Shown here: piece by piece, positions 8,108 to 15,730 of the stretch
Position numbering within the stretch: the stretch's first letter is position 1
How the letters are laid out: the number at the start of each line of letters is the position of its first letter
Assembly: GCF_042676145.1 (NCBI RefSeq)
Contig: NZ_JBHTJW010000003.1
Span: 340,078-404,077, forward strand
Reading direction: 5' to 3'
From: Methylophilus glucosoxydans
GTDB lineage: Bacteria; Pseudomonadota; Gammaproteobacteria; Burkholderiales; Methylophilaceae
Length of the DNA: 64,000 nucleotides
Notes under the pieces: model-generated
What the model saw: only the letters and a program-made list of their open reading frames with translations
What the model was told of the DNA's origin: nothing
Database searches by the model: none
Position numbers and translations under genes: made by a program

Positions 8108-9093
8108 ACAAGCTGGCATTTCCTATTCTGGCCGTGCTGGCGGATGGCAAATTTCACTCTGGTGAAGACTTGGCCCAGCGTTTTGGCGTCACGCGCGCCA
8201 CGGTATATAACGCGATTCAATCTGCTGAGCAGCTAGGCATCAAGGTGTTTTCAGTCCGTGGACGCGGATATCGCTTGCCCAAGCCGCTGACCTTGCTCGA
8301 TGCAGATCAAATTACCCAGGCCTGTGGCGAGTATGCGCCCTGGTTTCATGTGCAAGTGCTGGCGCAGGTTGATTCCACTAACCGCTATTTAATGCAGGAG
8401 AGTGCGCGCGGTATTGCCCATGCGACCTGTGTGGCGGCGCATATGCAGACAGCCGGGCGCGGTCGACGCGGCCGTTCCTGGCATTCTCAATTGGGTGGTA
8501 GCCTGACTTTTTCATTGCTCTGGCGCTTTCAATGTGGTGCGGCTGGCTTGTCTGGCTTGAGTCTGGTGGTCGGTTTGGCATTAGTGCGGGCCTTGCACAC
8601 GATGGGCTTAACCAGCGTGCGCTTAAAATGGCCGAATGACTTGCTGGTGTTGCAAGCGGGCAGTTGGCACAAGCTGGGCGGGATTCTGATTGAGCTGCAG
8701 GGGGATATGGAAGGCCCAAGTGCAGCGGTGATCGGCATAGGCCTCAATTTGGAATTGGAGGCTGACTTACAACAGCAGATTGACCAGGCGGCGATGGGCC
8801 TAAATCAGTTGTCGGGTGCGCCTGTAGACCCTAACCACTTGCTCGGCCACTGCTTGAACCAGTTGGCGCAACACTTAAGCCTGTTTGCCGAGCATGGTTT
8901 TGTCTATTTTCAGCCCGAGTGGACGGCGTATCATGCTTTTGAGCAGCAAGCTGTGAATCTGCTGTTAGCCAATGGCCAGTCGGTTCCCGGTCGCGTGGTT
9001 GGCGTAGCTGAAGAGGGCAGTTTGCTGGTGGAAACCGCTGCCGGTATTCAGCGCTTTAACGCAGGCGAAATCAGCGTTCGGAGTGCGTCATGA
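8104..9093 (+). CDS. birA: Biotin-protein ligase with N-terminal HTH (BirA)
   Basis: A 329-residue protein that activates biotin as biotinyl-AMP and attaches it to the biotin carboxyl carrier protein. Residues 1-60 form a winged helix (FGVTRATVYNAIQSAEQLGI), so it probably also represses biotin genes. The catalytic domain shows STNRYLM, the biotinyl-AMP loop GRGRRGRSW, and LKWPNDLLV. The C-terminal SH3-like domain is present (GRVVGVAEEGSLLVE). No Shine-Dalgarno sequence precedes ATG 8104. The stop overlaps the coaX start by 4 bases (ATGA), a common birA-coaX pairing. Confidence 0.95.
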   Translation: MNKLAFPILAVLADGKFHSGEDLAQRFGVTRATVYNAIQSAEQLGIKVFSVRGRGYRLPKPLTLLDADQITQACGEYAPWFHVQVLAQVDSTNRYLMQESARGIAHATCVAAHMQTAGRGRRGRSWHSQLGGSLTFSLLWRFQCGAAGLSGLSLVVGLALVRALHTMGLTSVRLKWPNDLLVLQAGSWHKLGGILIELQGDMEGPSAAVIGIGLNLELEADLQQQIDQAAMGLNQLSGAPVDPNHLLGHCLNQLAQHLSLFAEHGFVYFQPEWTAYHAFEQQAVNLLLANGQSVPGRVVGVAEEGSLLVETAAGIQRFNAGEISVRSAS

Positions 9094-9890
9094 AACTGCT
9101 GATTGATGCCGGCAATAGCCGCACCAAATGGGCCTGGTGTCCTGAGCAATCGAGCCAGCCGACAGCGCTGCAGATCAATACCCTGGATAATCAAGACTGG
9201 TTTGAGGGCACCGCACAGGCGCAAGCCTTGCACGCCGCAATTGCTAAGGCGAGCCGGATCTATTTAAGCAATGTGGCGGGCGAGCGCTGGCTGCAAGCCT
9301 TGCCCGAGCGGGATCAACGTTTGCAAGCTATTGTCGCCACCTCTTTATCCTTGGGCTTGCAAAACAGCTACAGTCAACCCGCGCAACTGGGTAGCGACCG
9401 CTGGTGCAGCCTGTTAGCGGTATGGCGTAGCGAGGGAAAATCAGCATTGGTCGTCAGCGCGGGTACCGCAATGACGATGGATGCGCTGCTAGTCAAGCAA
9501 GAAGTTAAGCAAGAGCTCAAACAAGCACAGGCGATGTTTGCTGGCGGCAGTATCCAGCCTGGCTTGCGACTAATGTGGCAAAGTTTGCAACAAGGGGCGG
9601 CGCAACTCGATTATGCCTATCCCGACCTTGACGCTGGCACGGATGGCTTTGCGCAAAATAGCCAGCATGCCATGTGGGTAGGCTGCGTGCAGGCGCTGGC
9701 TGCTTCGGTGGCTGCCCAATATGCGCGCTTGTGCCAGCAACTGGATCATGTGCCATTATTGTTCATGAGTGGCGGCGATGCAGATTTAATCGCCAGATAT
9801 TTGCCGCATGCATTGTCAGCACAGGCGATTATTGTGGATAATCTGGTATTAAAGGGATTGGCCTGCCTGGCTAAGTGTTCAGACGAATGA
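9090..9890 (+). CDS. coaX: Type III pantothenate kinase
   Basis: A 266-residue ASKHA-fold kinase that phosphorylates pantothenate in the first step of coenzyme A synthesis. It has the N-terminal phosphate loop DAGNSRTKWAW, LGSDRWCSLLAV with the conserved Asp, VVSAGTAMTMDAL, and the late SGGDADLIARYLPH segment. Translationally coupled to birA by an ATGA overlap. Confidence 0.95.
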   Translation: MKLLIDAGNSRTKWAWCPEQSSQPTALQINTLDNQDWFEGTAQAQALHAAIAKASRIYLSNVAGERWLQALPERDQRLQAIVATSLSLGLQNSYSQPAQLGSDRWCSLLAVWRSEGKSALVVSAGTAMTMDALLVKQEVKQELKQAQAMFAGGSIQPGLRLMWQSLQQGAAQLDYAYPDLDAGTDGFAQNSQHAMWVGCVQALAASVAAQYARLCQQLDHVPLLFMSGGDADLIARYLPHALSAQAIIVDNLVLKGLACLAKCSDE

Positions 9891-9903
9891 AAAGTATAAG
9901 TGA

Positions 9904-10785
9904 ATGAAAAAAATATTCTGGATATTGGTATTGCTGAATGTGGTGGTGTTTGCTTATTTTGAGCGCGATGCCCTGTCACCTGCCGTCAGTAGCCTCAAAC
10001 CAGAGCTCCAGCCACAGCAAATTAAAATCCTCACCGAGCAGTCATTGCTGTCTTACCCCACACGCCATCCAGAGGCGGCGGTAAACGAGCCTTCCGATTC
10101 GGTAGTGCAGCCTGCTGATAGCCATGTGCCTGCCAGTGAGCCAGTGTCAAAACCAGATGCCCAGGGTGCTGAAGCTAAACTGCCTGAAACCAAGCCATCT
10201 GAGCAAAAATCTCCTGAGCCTAACAAGCCCGTGAGCTCCAACGTGGTGGAAGCGAGACCCGCTGAAGCAAAGCAGGCAGAAAAAGCCCCGTCGGCTAAGC
10301 CCGCAGAACAACATGCCGCGACGGCTGGCGCATGCTATGAGTGGAGCAGCTTCAACACCGCGCGCTTGAATGAAGCCTTGAGCCTGGCACAGCAACTCAA
10401 TATCAAGACTCATACCAATCTGATCGGCAGTCCGCAGGATAATGTGCGCTACTGGATTTATAAACCGCCGCTACCAACTGCCGAGGCTGCGCAAATCAAA
10501 GCCGATGAATTACGTAAACTCGGTGTGGAGGATTTCTTTGTTGTGCAAGACGACCCCAAATGGCGCAACGCAATCTCGTTCGGAGTTTTTCGTGATGAAA
10601 AACTGGCCGATAAGCTCATGCTAGACCTCAAAAATAAGGGGGTAAAATTGTTGATTAAAGCGACCCGTAATGGCGGTCAGGCGGTCATCAAAATGCAACA
10701 GGTCTCGCCACAACAACTTGTTGGTTTGCAAAAGGCGCGTTCGCAGTTTCCAGATGCCGTGCTTAAAGAAATACCTTGTAATTAA
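9904..10785 (+). CDS. SPOR-like domain membrane protein
   Basis: A 293-residue protein with one N-terminal membrane segment (IFWILVLLNVVVFAYF, about 4-19). A Pro/Glu/Ala/Lys-rich linker (about 60-140) follows, then a C-terminal domain from about 143 to 235 with the SPOR pattern (tandem units around YWIYKPPLPTAEAAQ and FGVFRDEKLADKL). SPOR domains bind glycan strands stripped of peptides at division sites, so a periplasmic cell-envelope role is likely. Third gene of the birA-coaX operon, 13 bp after coaX, closed by the terminator at 10813-10844. The low-complexity linker is normal for a periplasmic spacer. Confidence 0.75.
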   Translation: MKKIFWILVLLNVVVFAYFERDALSPAVSSLKPELQPQQIKILTEQSLLSYPTRHPEAAVNEPSDSVVQPADSHVPASEPVSKPDAQGAEAKLPETKPSEQKSPEPNKPVSSNVVEARPAEAKQAEKAPSAKPAEQHAATAGACYEWSSFNTARLNEALSLAQQLNIKTHTNLIGSPQDNVRYWIYKPPLPTAEAAQIKADELRKLGVEDFFVVQDDPKWRNAISFGVFRDEKLADKLMLDLKNKGVKLLIKATRNGGQAVIKMQQVSPQQLVGLQKARSQFPDAVLKEIPCN

Positions 10786-10812
10786 AATTCACAAGGCGTT
10801 AAAACGATAGAC

Positions 10813-10844
10813 ATCAAAAAACCCGCATTCGCGGGTTTTTTGAT
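10813..10844. terminator. Bidirectional rho-independent terminator
   Basis: Perfect 14-bp stem around ACCCGC-attc-GCGGGT, with A-run and T-run forming the outer arms. It lies between two convergent genes, the SPOR protein and the lipoprotein, and should serve both. Confidence 0.92.
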
Positions 10845-10852
10845 AATCAATC

Positions 10853-11401
10853 TTACTGTTGTGCTGCTTTTTGAGCTTCTGCTGCTTTTTTGGCCGCTTC
10901 TTCTTCCTTGGCTTTATCTTCTTGAATTTTCTTCAGCAAATCCCCATTGGCTTTCAGGCCTGTCATGATTTGATTATCTACATTGTTTTTACGATCAAAC
11001 ACAAGACTATCGCCTAAAATCACTTTTACCCAGTCTGGATAGCTGTAAGCCGTCCCCTTGTTGTGATCAACAATCGCGCCTATGCCACCGCCAAACAGAA
11101 TGTTACCCCACATCCCGCCATTGGCTCTGGAGACCAGAACAGCAAAACCAGACTCTGCATTATCCTTTTGACATTTAATTTCGAGGTTTTGACCAGAGCG
11201 ATGCACAACCAGGCTACCCGGTGTTTTGGTGGACCACTCACCGCGCTCATTTTTTGCCGTACATTTGGCATCTTCAACGAGTTGATCTTGTTTGTTGTAT
11301 GTTTCAACGCGAATCGGTTGATTTGAATCTTTGGTAATCGACGCACAACCCGAAAACAGAAGGCTGCTTGCCATCACAAAAGCGACGTGATGATATTTCA
11401 T
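10853..11401 (-). CDS. Hypothetical lipoprotein with charged C-terminal tail
   Basis: A 182-residue exported protein. The signal peptide ends in a lipobox, LLFSGC, with the lipidated Cys at 19. The mature part has a glycine-rich segment (GGMWGNILFGGGIGAIVD, near 107-124), YPDWVKVILG, and a Lys/Glu/Ala helical tail (about 158-182). I recognise the general type, often annotated as a hypothetical lipoprotein, but no function. GGGAG-like GGGAG(TAT) precedes the ATG. A perfect 12-bp inverted repeat lies 20-51 bases upstream and could be an operator or a 5'-leader hairpin. Confidence 0.8.
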   Translation of the reverse strand: MKYHHVAFVMASSLLFSGCASITKDSNQPIRVETYNKQDQLVEDAKCTAKNERGEWSTKTPGSLVVHRSGQNLEIKCQKDNAESGFAVLVSRANGGMWGNILFGGGIGAIVDHNKGTAYSYPDWVKVILGDSLVFDRKNNVDNQIMTGLKANGDLLKKIQEDKAKEEEAAKKAAEAQKAAQQ

Positions 11402-11420
11402 ATACTCCCTTATGTTGTTA

Positions 11421-11452
11421 TTAGTTAACTCCCGTGAGCAGGAGTTAACTAA
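11421..11452. repeat. Perfect 12-bp inverted repeat upstream of the lipoprotein gene
   Basis: TTAGTTAACTCC, an 8-nt loop, then GGAGTTAACTAA. No T-run follows on either strand, so it is not a standard terminator for lpdA. It sits just upstream of the lipoprotein gene and could bind a regulator or fold in the leader RNA. Confidence 0.6.
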
Positions 11453-11503
11453 TATTATAGAGGGCAGGTATATTTTTAGTAAGAGATGTTAATAAATTTA
11501 TGT

Positions 11504-13291
11504 TTACCGCTTTTTCGGTGGCAGCATATCGGTGATGGTGCCTTCCTTGAGTTCAGCGGCAAAGCATACTGTTTCAGACAAGGTGGGGTGAGCATGAATG
11601 GTCAGACCCAGGTCATGCGCATCGGCGCCCATTTCAATCGCCAGCACAGCTTCAGCCAGCAACTCGCCAGCATTGACGCCAACGATTCCGGCACCAATCA
11701 CACGGTGAGTGTCTTTGTCGAAAATCAGTTTGGTTGCGCCTTCGGTACGCGCGATAGACAAGGCGCGGCCACTGGCAGCCCACGGGAAGCTGGCTTTTTC
11801 GATCTCAATGCCTTTGGCTTTGGCTTCGGTTTCGGTGAGGCCCACCCAGGCCACTTCTGGGTCTGTATAGGCGACGGAAGGGATAACACTGGCGACAAAT
11901 TCGACCTTGTGACCGGCAATCACTTCTGCGGCTACTTTCGCTTCATGCGTGGCTTTATGGGCCAGCATGGGTTGGCCAACAATATCACCAATCGCAAAAA
12001 TGTGTGGGACATTGGTACGCATTTGTTTGTCGACGCTAATGAAGCCACGGTCATCGACGGCCACGCCAGCATTTTCGGCACCAATATTTTTACCATTCGG
12101 GCGGCGACCAATAGAAACGAGCACGCGGTCATATTTTTGCGTCTCTTGCGGCGCATTTGCACCTTCAAAGTCTACATAAATCCCATCCGCCTTGGCTTCG
12201 ATCTTGGTGACTTTGGTCGACAACATAATGCTTTCAAAACGTTTTTCCATGCGTTTTTGCAGTGGACGCACCAGGTCGCGGTCACAACCGGTAATCAGGC
12301 CGTCCATAAATTCCACCACGCTCACTTTAGAGCCCAGCGCGTCGTAGACCGTCCCCATTTCGAGGCCGATAATGCCGCCGCCAATCACCAGCATACGGCC
12401 TGGGATATCGGCCAAAGCGAGTGCGCCAGTGGAGTCCATGATGCGTTCATCTTCAGGCGCCCCCGGAAATTTAGTGGCTTGTGAACCTGCGGCAATAATC
12501 GCATTCTCAAAACCGACCAGGGTGACTTTGCCATCGGCGCCGGTGACGGCAATCTGGTGTGGGCTAGTAAATTTACCGACGCCATTGACCACAGTGACAC
12601 CGCGCGCCTTAGCCATCTGGCCCAAGCCACCAGTCAGCTTGCCGACGACATCGTTAGCTTTCCAGTTGCGCAGTTTGTCGAGATCAATGTCCGGTTTGCC
12701 AAAGCGCAAGCCATGGTGTTCGGTTTCTTGCGCTTCAGTAATGACTTTAGCCGTGTGTAACAAGGCTTTGGAAGGGATGCAGCCAACATTGAGGCAGACG
12801 CCACCAAGTGTTGGATAGCGTTCTACCAGAACCACTTTCAGGCCAAGGTCGGCTGCACGGAAGGCGGCAGTATAGCCGCCAGGCCCGGAGCCCAATACCA
12901 TGACCTGGCAGGTGACATCATGATTACCTGTCGGTACCGCTGGGGCAGGGGCTGCCGAAACTGGGGCAGCGGGCGCCGCTGTGGCGGTGGTTTGTGTGGC
13001 GGGTGTAGCAGCAGGTGCTACGGCAGGTTGTGCTGCTGTCGTGGTTGATTCAGCACTTTCCAGCAGCAAGATCAGGCTGCCTTTGGCGACTTTGTCACCC
13101 ACCTTGATTTTTAACTCCTTGACCACGCCAGCATGTGAGGAAGGAATGTCCATGGAAGCTTTGTCAGACTCCACAGTAATGAGGGAATCTTCTTTGGCCA
13201 CGGTATCGCCGACGGCGACCAGCACTTCAATCACATCGACACTGTCAAAATTGCCGATATCCGGCACCACTATTTCAACCATTTGACTCAT
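11504..13291 (-). CDS. lpdA: Dihydrolipoyl dehydrogenase (E3) with N-terminal lipoyl domain
   Basis: A 595-residue flavoprotein that reoxidises dihydrolipoyl groups of 2-oxo acid dehydrogenase complexes with NAD+. Residues 1-80 are a lipoyl domain with the lipoylation site ESDKAS. An Ala/Pro/Thr linker (about 85-125) follows. Then come the FAD-binding GSGPGGY, the redox-active disulfide GGVCLNVGCIPSK, the NAD-binding GGGIIGLEMG, and the C-terminal HAHPTLSE with the catalytic His-Glu. E3 proteins with their own lipoyl domain are known in several betaproteobacteria. It is separated from aceEF by about 10 kb. ATG 13291 is preceded by AAGG at 6 bases. Confidence 0.97.
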   Translation of the reverse strand: MSQMVEIVVPDIGNFDSVDVIEVLVAVGDTVAKEDSLITVESDKASMDIPSSHAGVVKELKIKVGDKVAKGSLILLLESAESTTTAAQPAVAPAATPATQTTATAAPAAPVSAAPAPAVPTGNHDVTCQVMVLGSGPGGYTAAFRAADLGLKVVLVERYPTLGGVCLNVGCIPSKALLHTAKVITEAQETEHHGLRFGKPDIDLDKLRNWKANDVVGKLTGGLGQMAKARGVTVVNGVGKFTSPHQIAVTGADGKVTLVGFENAIIAAGSQATKFPGAPEDERIMDSTGALALADIPGRMLVIGGGIIGLEMGTVYDALGSKVSVVEFMDGLITGCDRDLVRPLQKRMEKRFESIMLSTKVTKIEAKADGIYVDFEGANAPQETQKYDRVLVSIGRRPNGKNIGAENAGVAVDDRGFISVDKQMRTNVPHIFAIGDIVGQPMLAHKATHEAKVAAEVIAGHKVEFVASVIPSVAYTDPEVAWVGLTETEAKAKGIEIEKASFPWAASGRALSIARTEGATKLIFDKDTHRVIGAGIVGVNAGELLAEAVLAIEMGADAHDLGLTIHAHPTLSETVCFAAELKEGTITDMLPPKKR

Positions 13292-13401
13292 GAAAACCTT
13301 ATATATGCGTTAGTTTTGCTATTTTATCACCAAAAGAACAACCGCACTTTTGGCTTGTCACTGCTTGATTGTCCCGATAGATGTTTCAATCGCATCGAGC
13401 A

Positions 13402-13875
13402 TCAGTGTTTACCGGGGGCGGTTGTGACTGGCTTAACCGCTGTGGCTGGCTTCATGGTGCAGGTTTCATGGCCGTAATTGCCGCCCGTATCATCTGGTTC
13501 GTAATAATCGTTTTTAAAGGTCCAGCCGGCCTTGCCCACTTTGCTGAATTGACCCATGCCGGTGGAGAATTCTGCATATTTGGCATCAGACAGTTTAAAG
13601 GTCATTGCCAACTGTTTGCCACGGGTAATGGCCTGGCCAGTGTAGCTTTGCTTGTTTTCCGTGTGTGTTGCCAGCTCGTAGACGGAAACTTGTGCTGTGC
13701 TGTTGCGGCGGTTCTTTTTGAGATAAATGGTCACTTCATAATCGCCGACAGCAATATTGTTGCCTTTGCACAAATATTCACCACTGTAATCCGGTGACGC
13801 GGCAGGGGCTGAAAACGCAGTGGATGAAAAGATTGCGAACAGACTAAAGGTGATTAAACAGGATTTAACGTTCAT
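13402..13875 (-). CDS. Hypothetical secreted protein
   Basis: A 157-residue protein with a clear Sec signal peptide (MNVKSCLITFSLFAIFSSTAFSA as about the first 23 positions, cut after AFSA). The mature part starts near DYSGEYLCKGNN and has two Cys (YLCKG, HETCTM) that could pair. It ends in a Lys/Thr/Pro tail. I chose ATG 13875, since a longer frame upstream would bury the signal peptide behind 35 basic residues. Function unknown. Divergent from the GH17 gene. Confidence 0.7.
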   Translation of the reverse strand: MNVKSCLITFSLFAIFSSTAFSAPAASPDYSGEYLCKGNNIAVGDYEVTIYLKKNRRNSTAQVSVYELATHTENKQSYTGQAITRGKQLAMTFKLSDAKYAEFSTGMGQFSKVGKAGWTFKNDYYEPDDTGGNYGHETCTMKPATAVKPVTTAPGKH

Positions 13876-14082
13876 ATGACTTCTGAAATAAATTTTTGGC
13901 GTGAGAAAGTTTAAAAGCCTGAGTTTTTTGCGAGACTTTTGAATACATTTCATCATAATTGCAATTACATAATTTACCAAGTCTCTTTTAGTGTTTTTGT
14001 CGCTTGCAGCTTGTAAAAGCAGGGCGCAAGCCTAGGTGATTTATGAGAGAATAGCCGCTATTTTTAGCAACCTCGTGACAAG

Positions 14083-15696
14083 GTGACCATATTGCAGCGT
14101 TTGTTATCAAGAATTTCACCCATCGTCTGGCTGACCTTGTTTTTACTTGGCTCCGTTTACTACGTCTGGCGATTGCAGCAACCACAAGTGTTGCTTGAGG
14201 TGGATGCGGATGCGTTGCCCCTGCAATGCATCTCTTATTCGCCTTATTACAAGCCTGGCATGAGTCCGCTGGTCAAGGATATGCATGTCGATCCGCTGCA
14301 GATTGAGCAGGATTTACAAGCCTTGTCCAAAGTCACGCGCTGTGTGCGCACTTATTCGGTCGGCCAGGGGATGGATTATGTGCCCAAGGCTGCGCAAAAA
14401 CTGGGCATGAAAGTCATTCTTGGCGTCTGGATCGGCTGGCTGGAAGATCTCAACCAGGCAGAGCTCAAGCTAGCGGTGCAGCAAGCGAACCAGTATCCGG
14501 AGACCGTGCGTGGCATTGTGGTAGGGAACGAGGTCTTGTTGCGCGGCGAGCAGTCCGAGCCCAAGATGCATGGCTACCTGCAATGGGTGAAAGCCAATAC
14601 CAAGGTGCCAGTCACCTATGCCGATGTGTGGGAGTTTTGGCTCAAGCATCCTACTTTAGAGCAGGACGTGGACTTCGTCACCGTGCATATTCTGCCCTAT
14701 TGGGAAGATAAGCCGGTTGCCATTGATCAGGCGGTTGCCCATACCGCCTCGGTGATGGGACATTTGGGTACAGTCTTTAAAAAACCTATTTTGATTGGTG
14801 AAACCGGCTGGCCATCGCAAGGTCGCCAACGCTTCTGGGCCAAGCCGAGCGCGATCAATCAAGCCAAATATATGCGTGGTTTTTTGCAGGCCGCCAAGCA
14901 GAGTCAATGGCAATATAACGTGATTGAAGCCGTGGATCAGCCTTGGAAGCGTGAGCTGGAGGGCACGGTCGGGGGGTATTGGGGCGTGCTTGATACGGAC
15001 CTAAAACCCAAATTCAGCTTGCAGGGAGCGATGGCTGAGCGTGCAGATGGCTTGAAACCCTATCTGGCCGCGCTCGGGCTGGGGCTGCTACTCGTTGCCT
15101 ATGGATTTTATCGCCATCGCCCAGCGAATCAATTGGCGGTACTCGCATTAAGCGGCATGCTGCTAGGCTTACATGCCTATCTGCAACTGGAATATGTACA
15201 CTTGGCGGCCCGTAATTCTCTAGAGCTGAGCATGCTGGCTGGGCTTGCCGTGCTGGGTTGGGGGCTGCTTGGCTTGCAGCTCAGGCACTGGCTGGGGTTG
15301 AACGCAAAAGCTTGCCTGGAACAAGCCGCGCTCCGACTGCTGGCGGTCGGATTCTTGCTGACCAGTGGCGCGCTTGCAGTTAATGGGCGCTATCTGGATT
15401 TCCCCATCATCTTGGTCTGCCTGCCATTGGTCGCGATCATGATTTCTTTATTAATGCCACGCGCTCAGACTGGTCAAACAGGGGCCGTCAATGCTGGATT
15501 CTGGCTCGTGGCTGCACTGCTGGTCATGGCTGCCAATTGCGCCGTGGCCGTGGCGATCATGGAGCCAGGGAATACCATGGCCTGGTGGTGGACTGCTGTC
15601 TGCGGTGTTGCCTTGCTGATATTACCTCTCAGAAGCCTACAAGTAGGTATTCCGCTGACAGCCAACGCTGCTGATTCAGCGTATCATTCAGTTTAA
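14083..15696 (+). CDS. Membrane-anchored GH17 beta-1,3-glucanase/transglycosylase-like protein
   Basis: About 537 residues. An N-terminal membrane segment (about 12-30) is followed by a periplasmic GH17 domain (about 45-325). It has the acid/base motif GIVVGNEVLLRG and the nucleophile motif LIGETGWPSQG, plus EAVDQPWKRELEG. A cluster of about eight hydrophobic segments (330-525) fills the C-terminus. GH17 enzymes act on beta-1,3-glucan; proteobacterial members include transglycosylases that branch or elongate chains. The start is uncertain: GTG 14083, or TTG 14092 with AAGGTG six bases upstream, which I slightly prefer mechanistically. Only 34 bp separate it from the GH17-GT2 gene, so they form an operon. 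Confidence 0.85.
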   Translation: MTILQRLLSRISPIVWLTLFLLGSVYYVWRLQQPQVLLEVDADALPLQCISYSPYYKPGMSPLVKDMHVDPLQIEQDLQALSKVTRCVRTYSVGQGMDYVPKAAQKLGMKVILGVWIGWLEDLNQAELKLAVQQANQYPETVRGIVVGNEVLLRGEQSEPKMHGYLQWVKANTKVPVTYADVWEFWLKHPTLEQDVDFVTVHILPYWEDKPVAIDQAVAHTASVMGHLGTVFKKPILIGETGWPSQGRQRFWAKPSAINQAKYMRGFLQAAKQSQWQYNVIEAVDQPWKRELEGTVGGYWGVLDTDLKPKFSLQGAMAERADGLKPYLAALGLGLLLVAYGFYRHRPANQLAVLALSGMLLGLHAYLQLEYVHLAARNSLELSMLAGLAVLGWGLLGLQLRHWLGLNAKACLEQAALRLLAVGFLLTSGALAVNGRYLDFPIILVCLPLVAIMISLLMPRAQTGQTGAVNAGFWLVAALLVMAANCAVAVAIMEPGNTMAWWWTAVCGVALLILPLRSLQVGIPLTANAADSAYHSV

Positions 15697-15730
15697 AACA
15701 ATAACTCATCAATAACGGGAAGTGTGAGAA

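Noticed and set aside
11486..12484. Long plus-strand open frame of 332 codons
   Set aside because: It lies antisense to lpdA, has no ribosome-binding site and is low in recognisable protein features; it is a by-product of G+C-rich codons.
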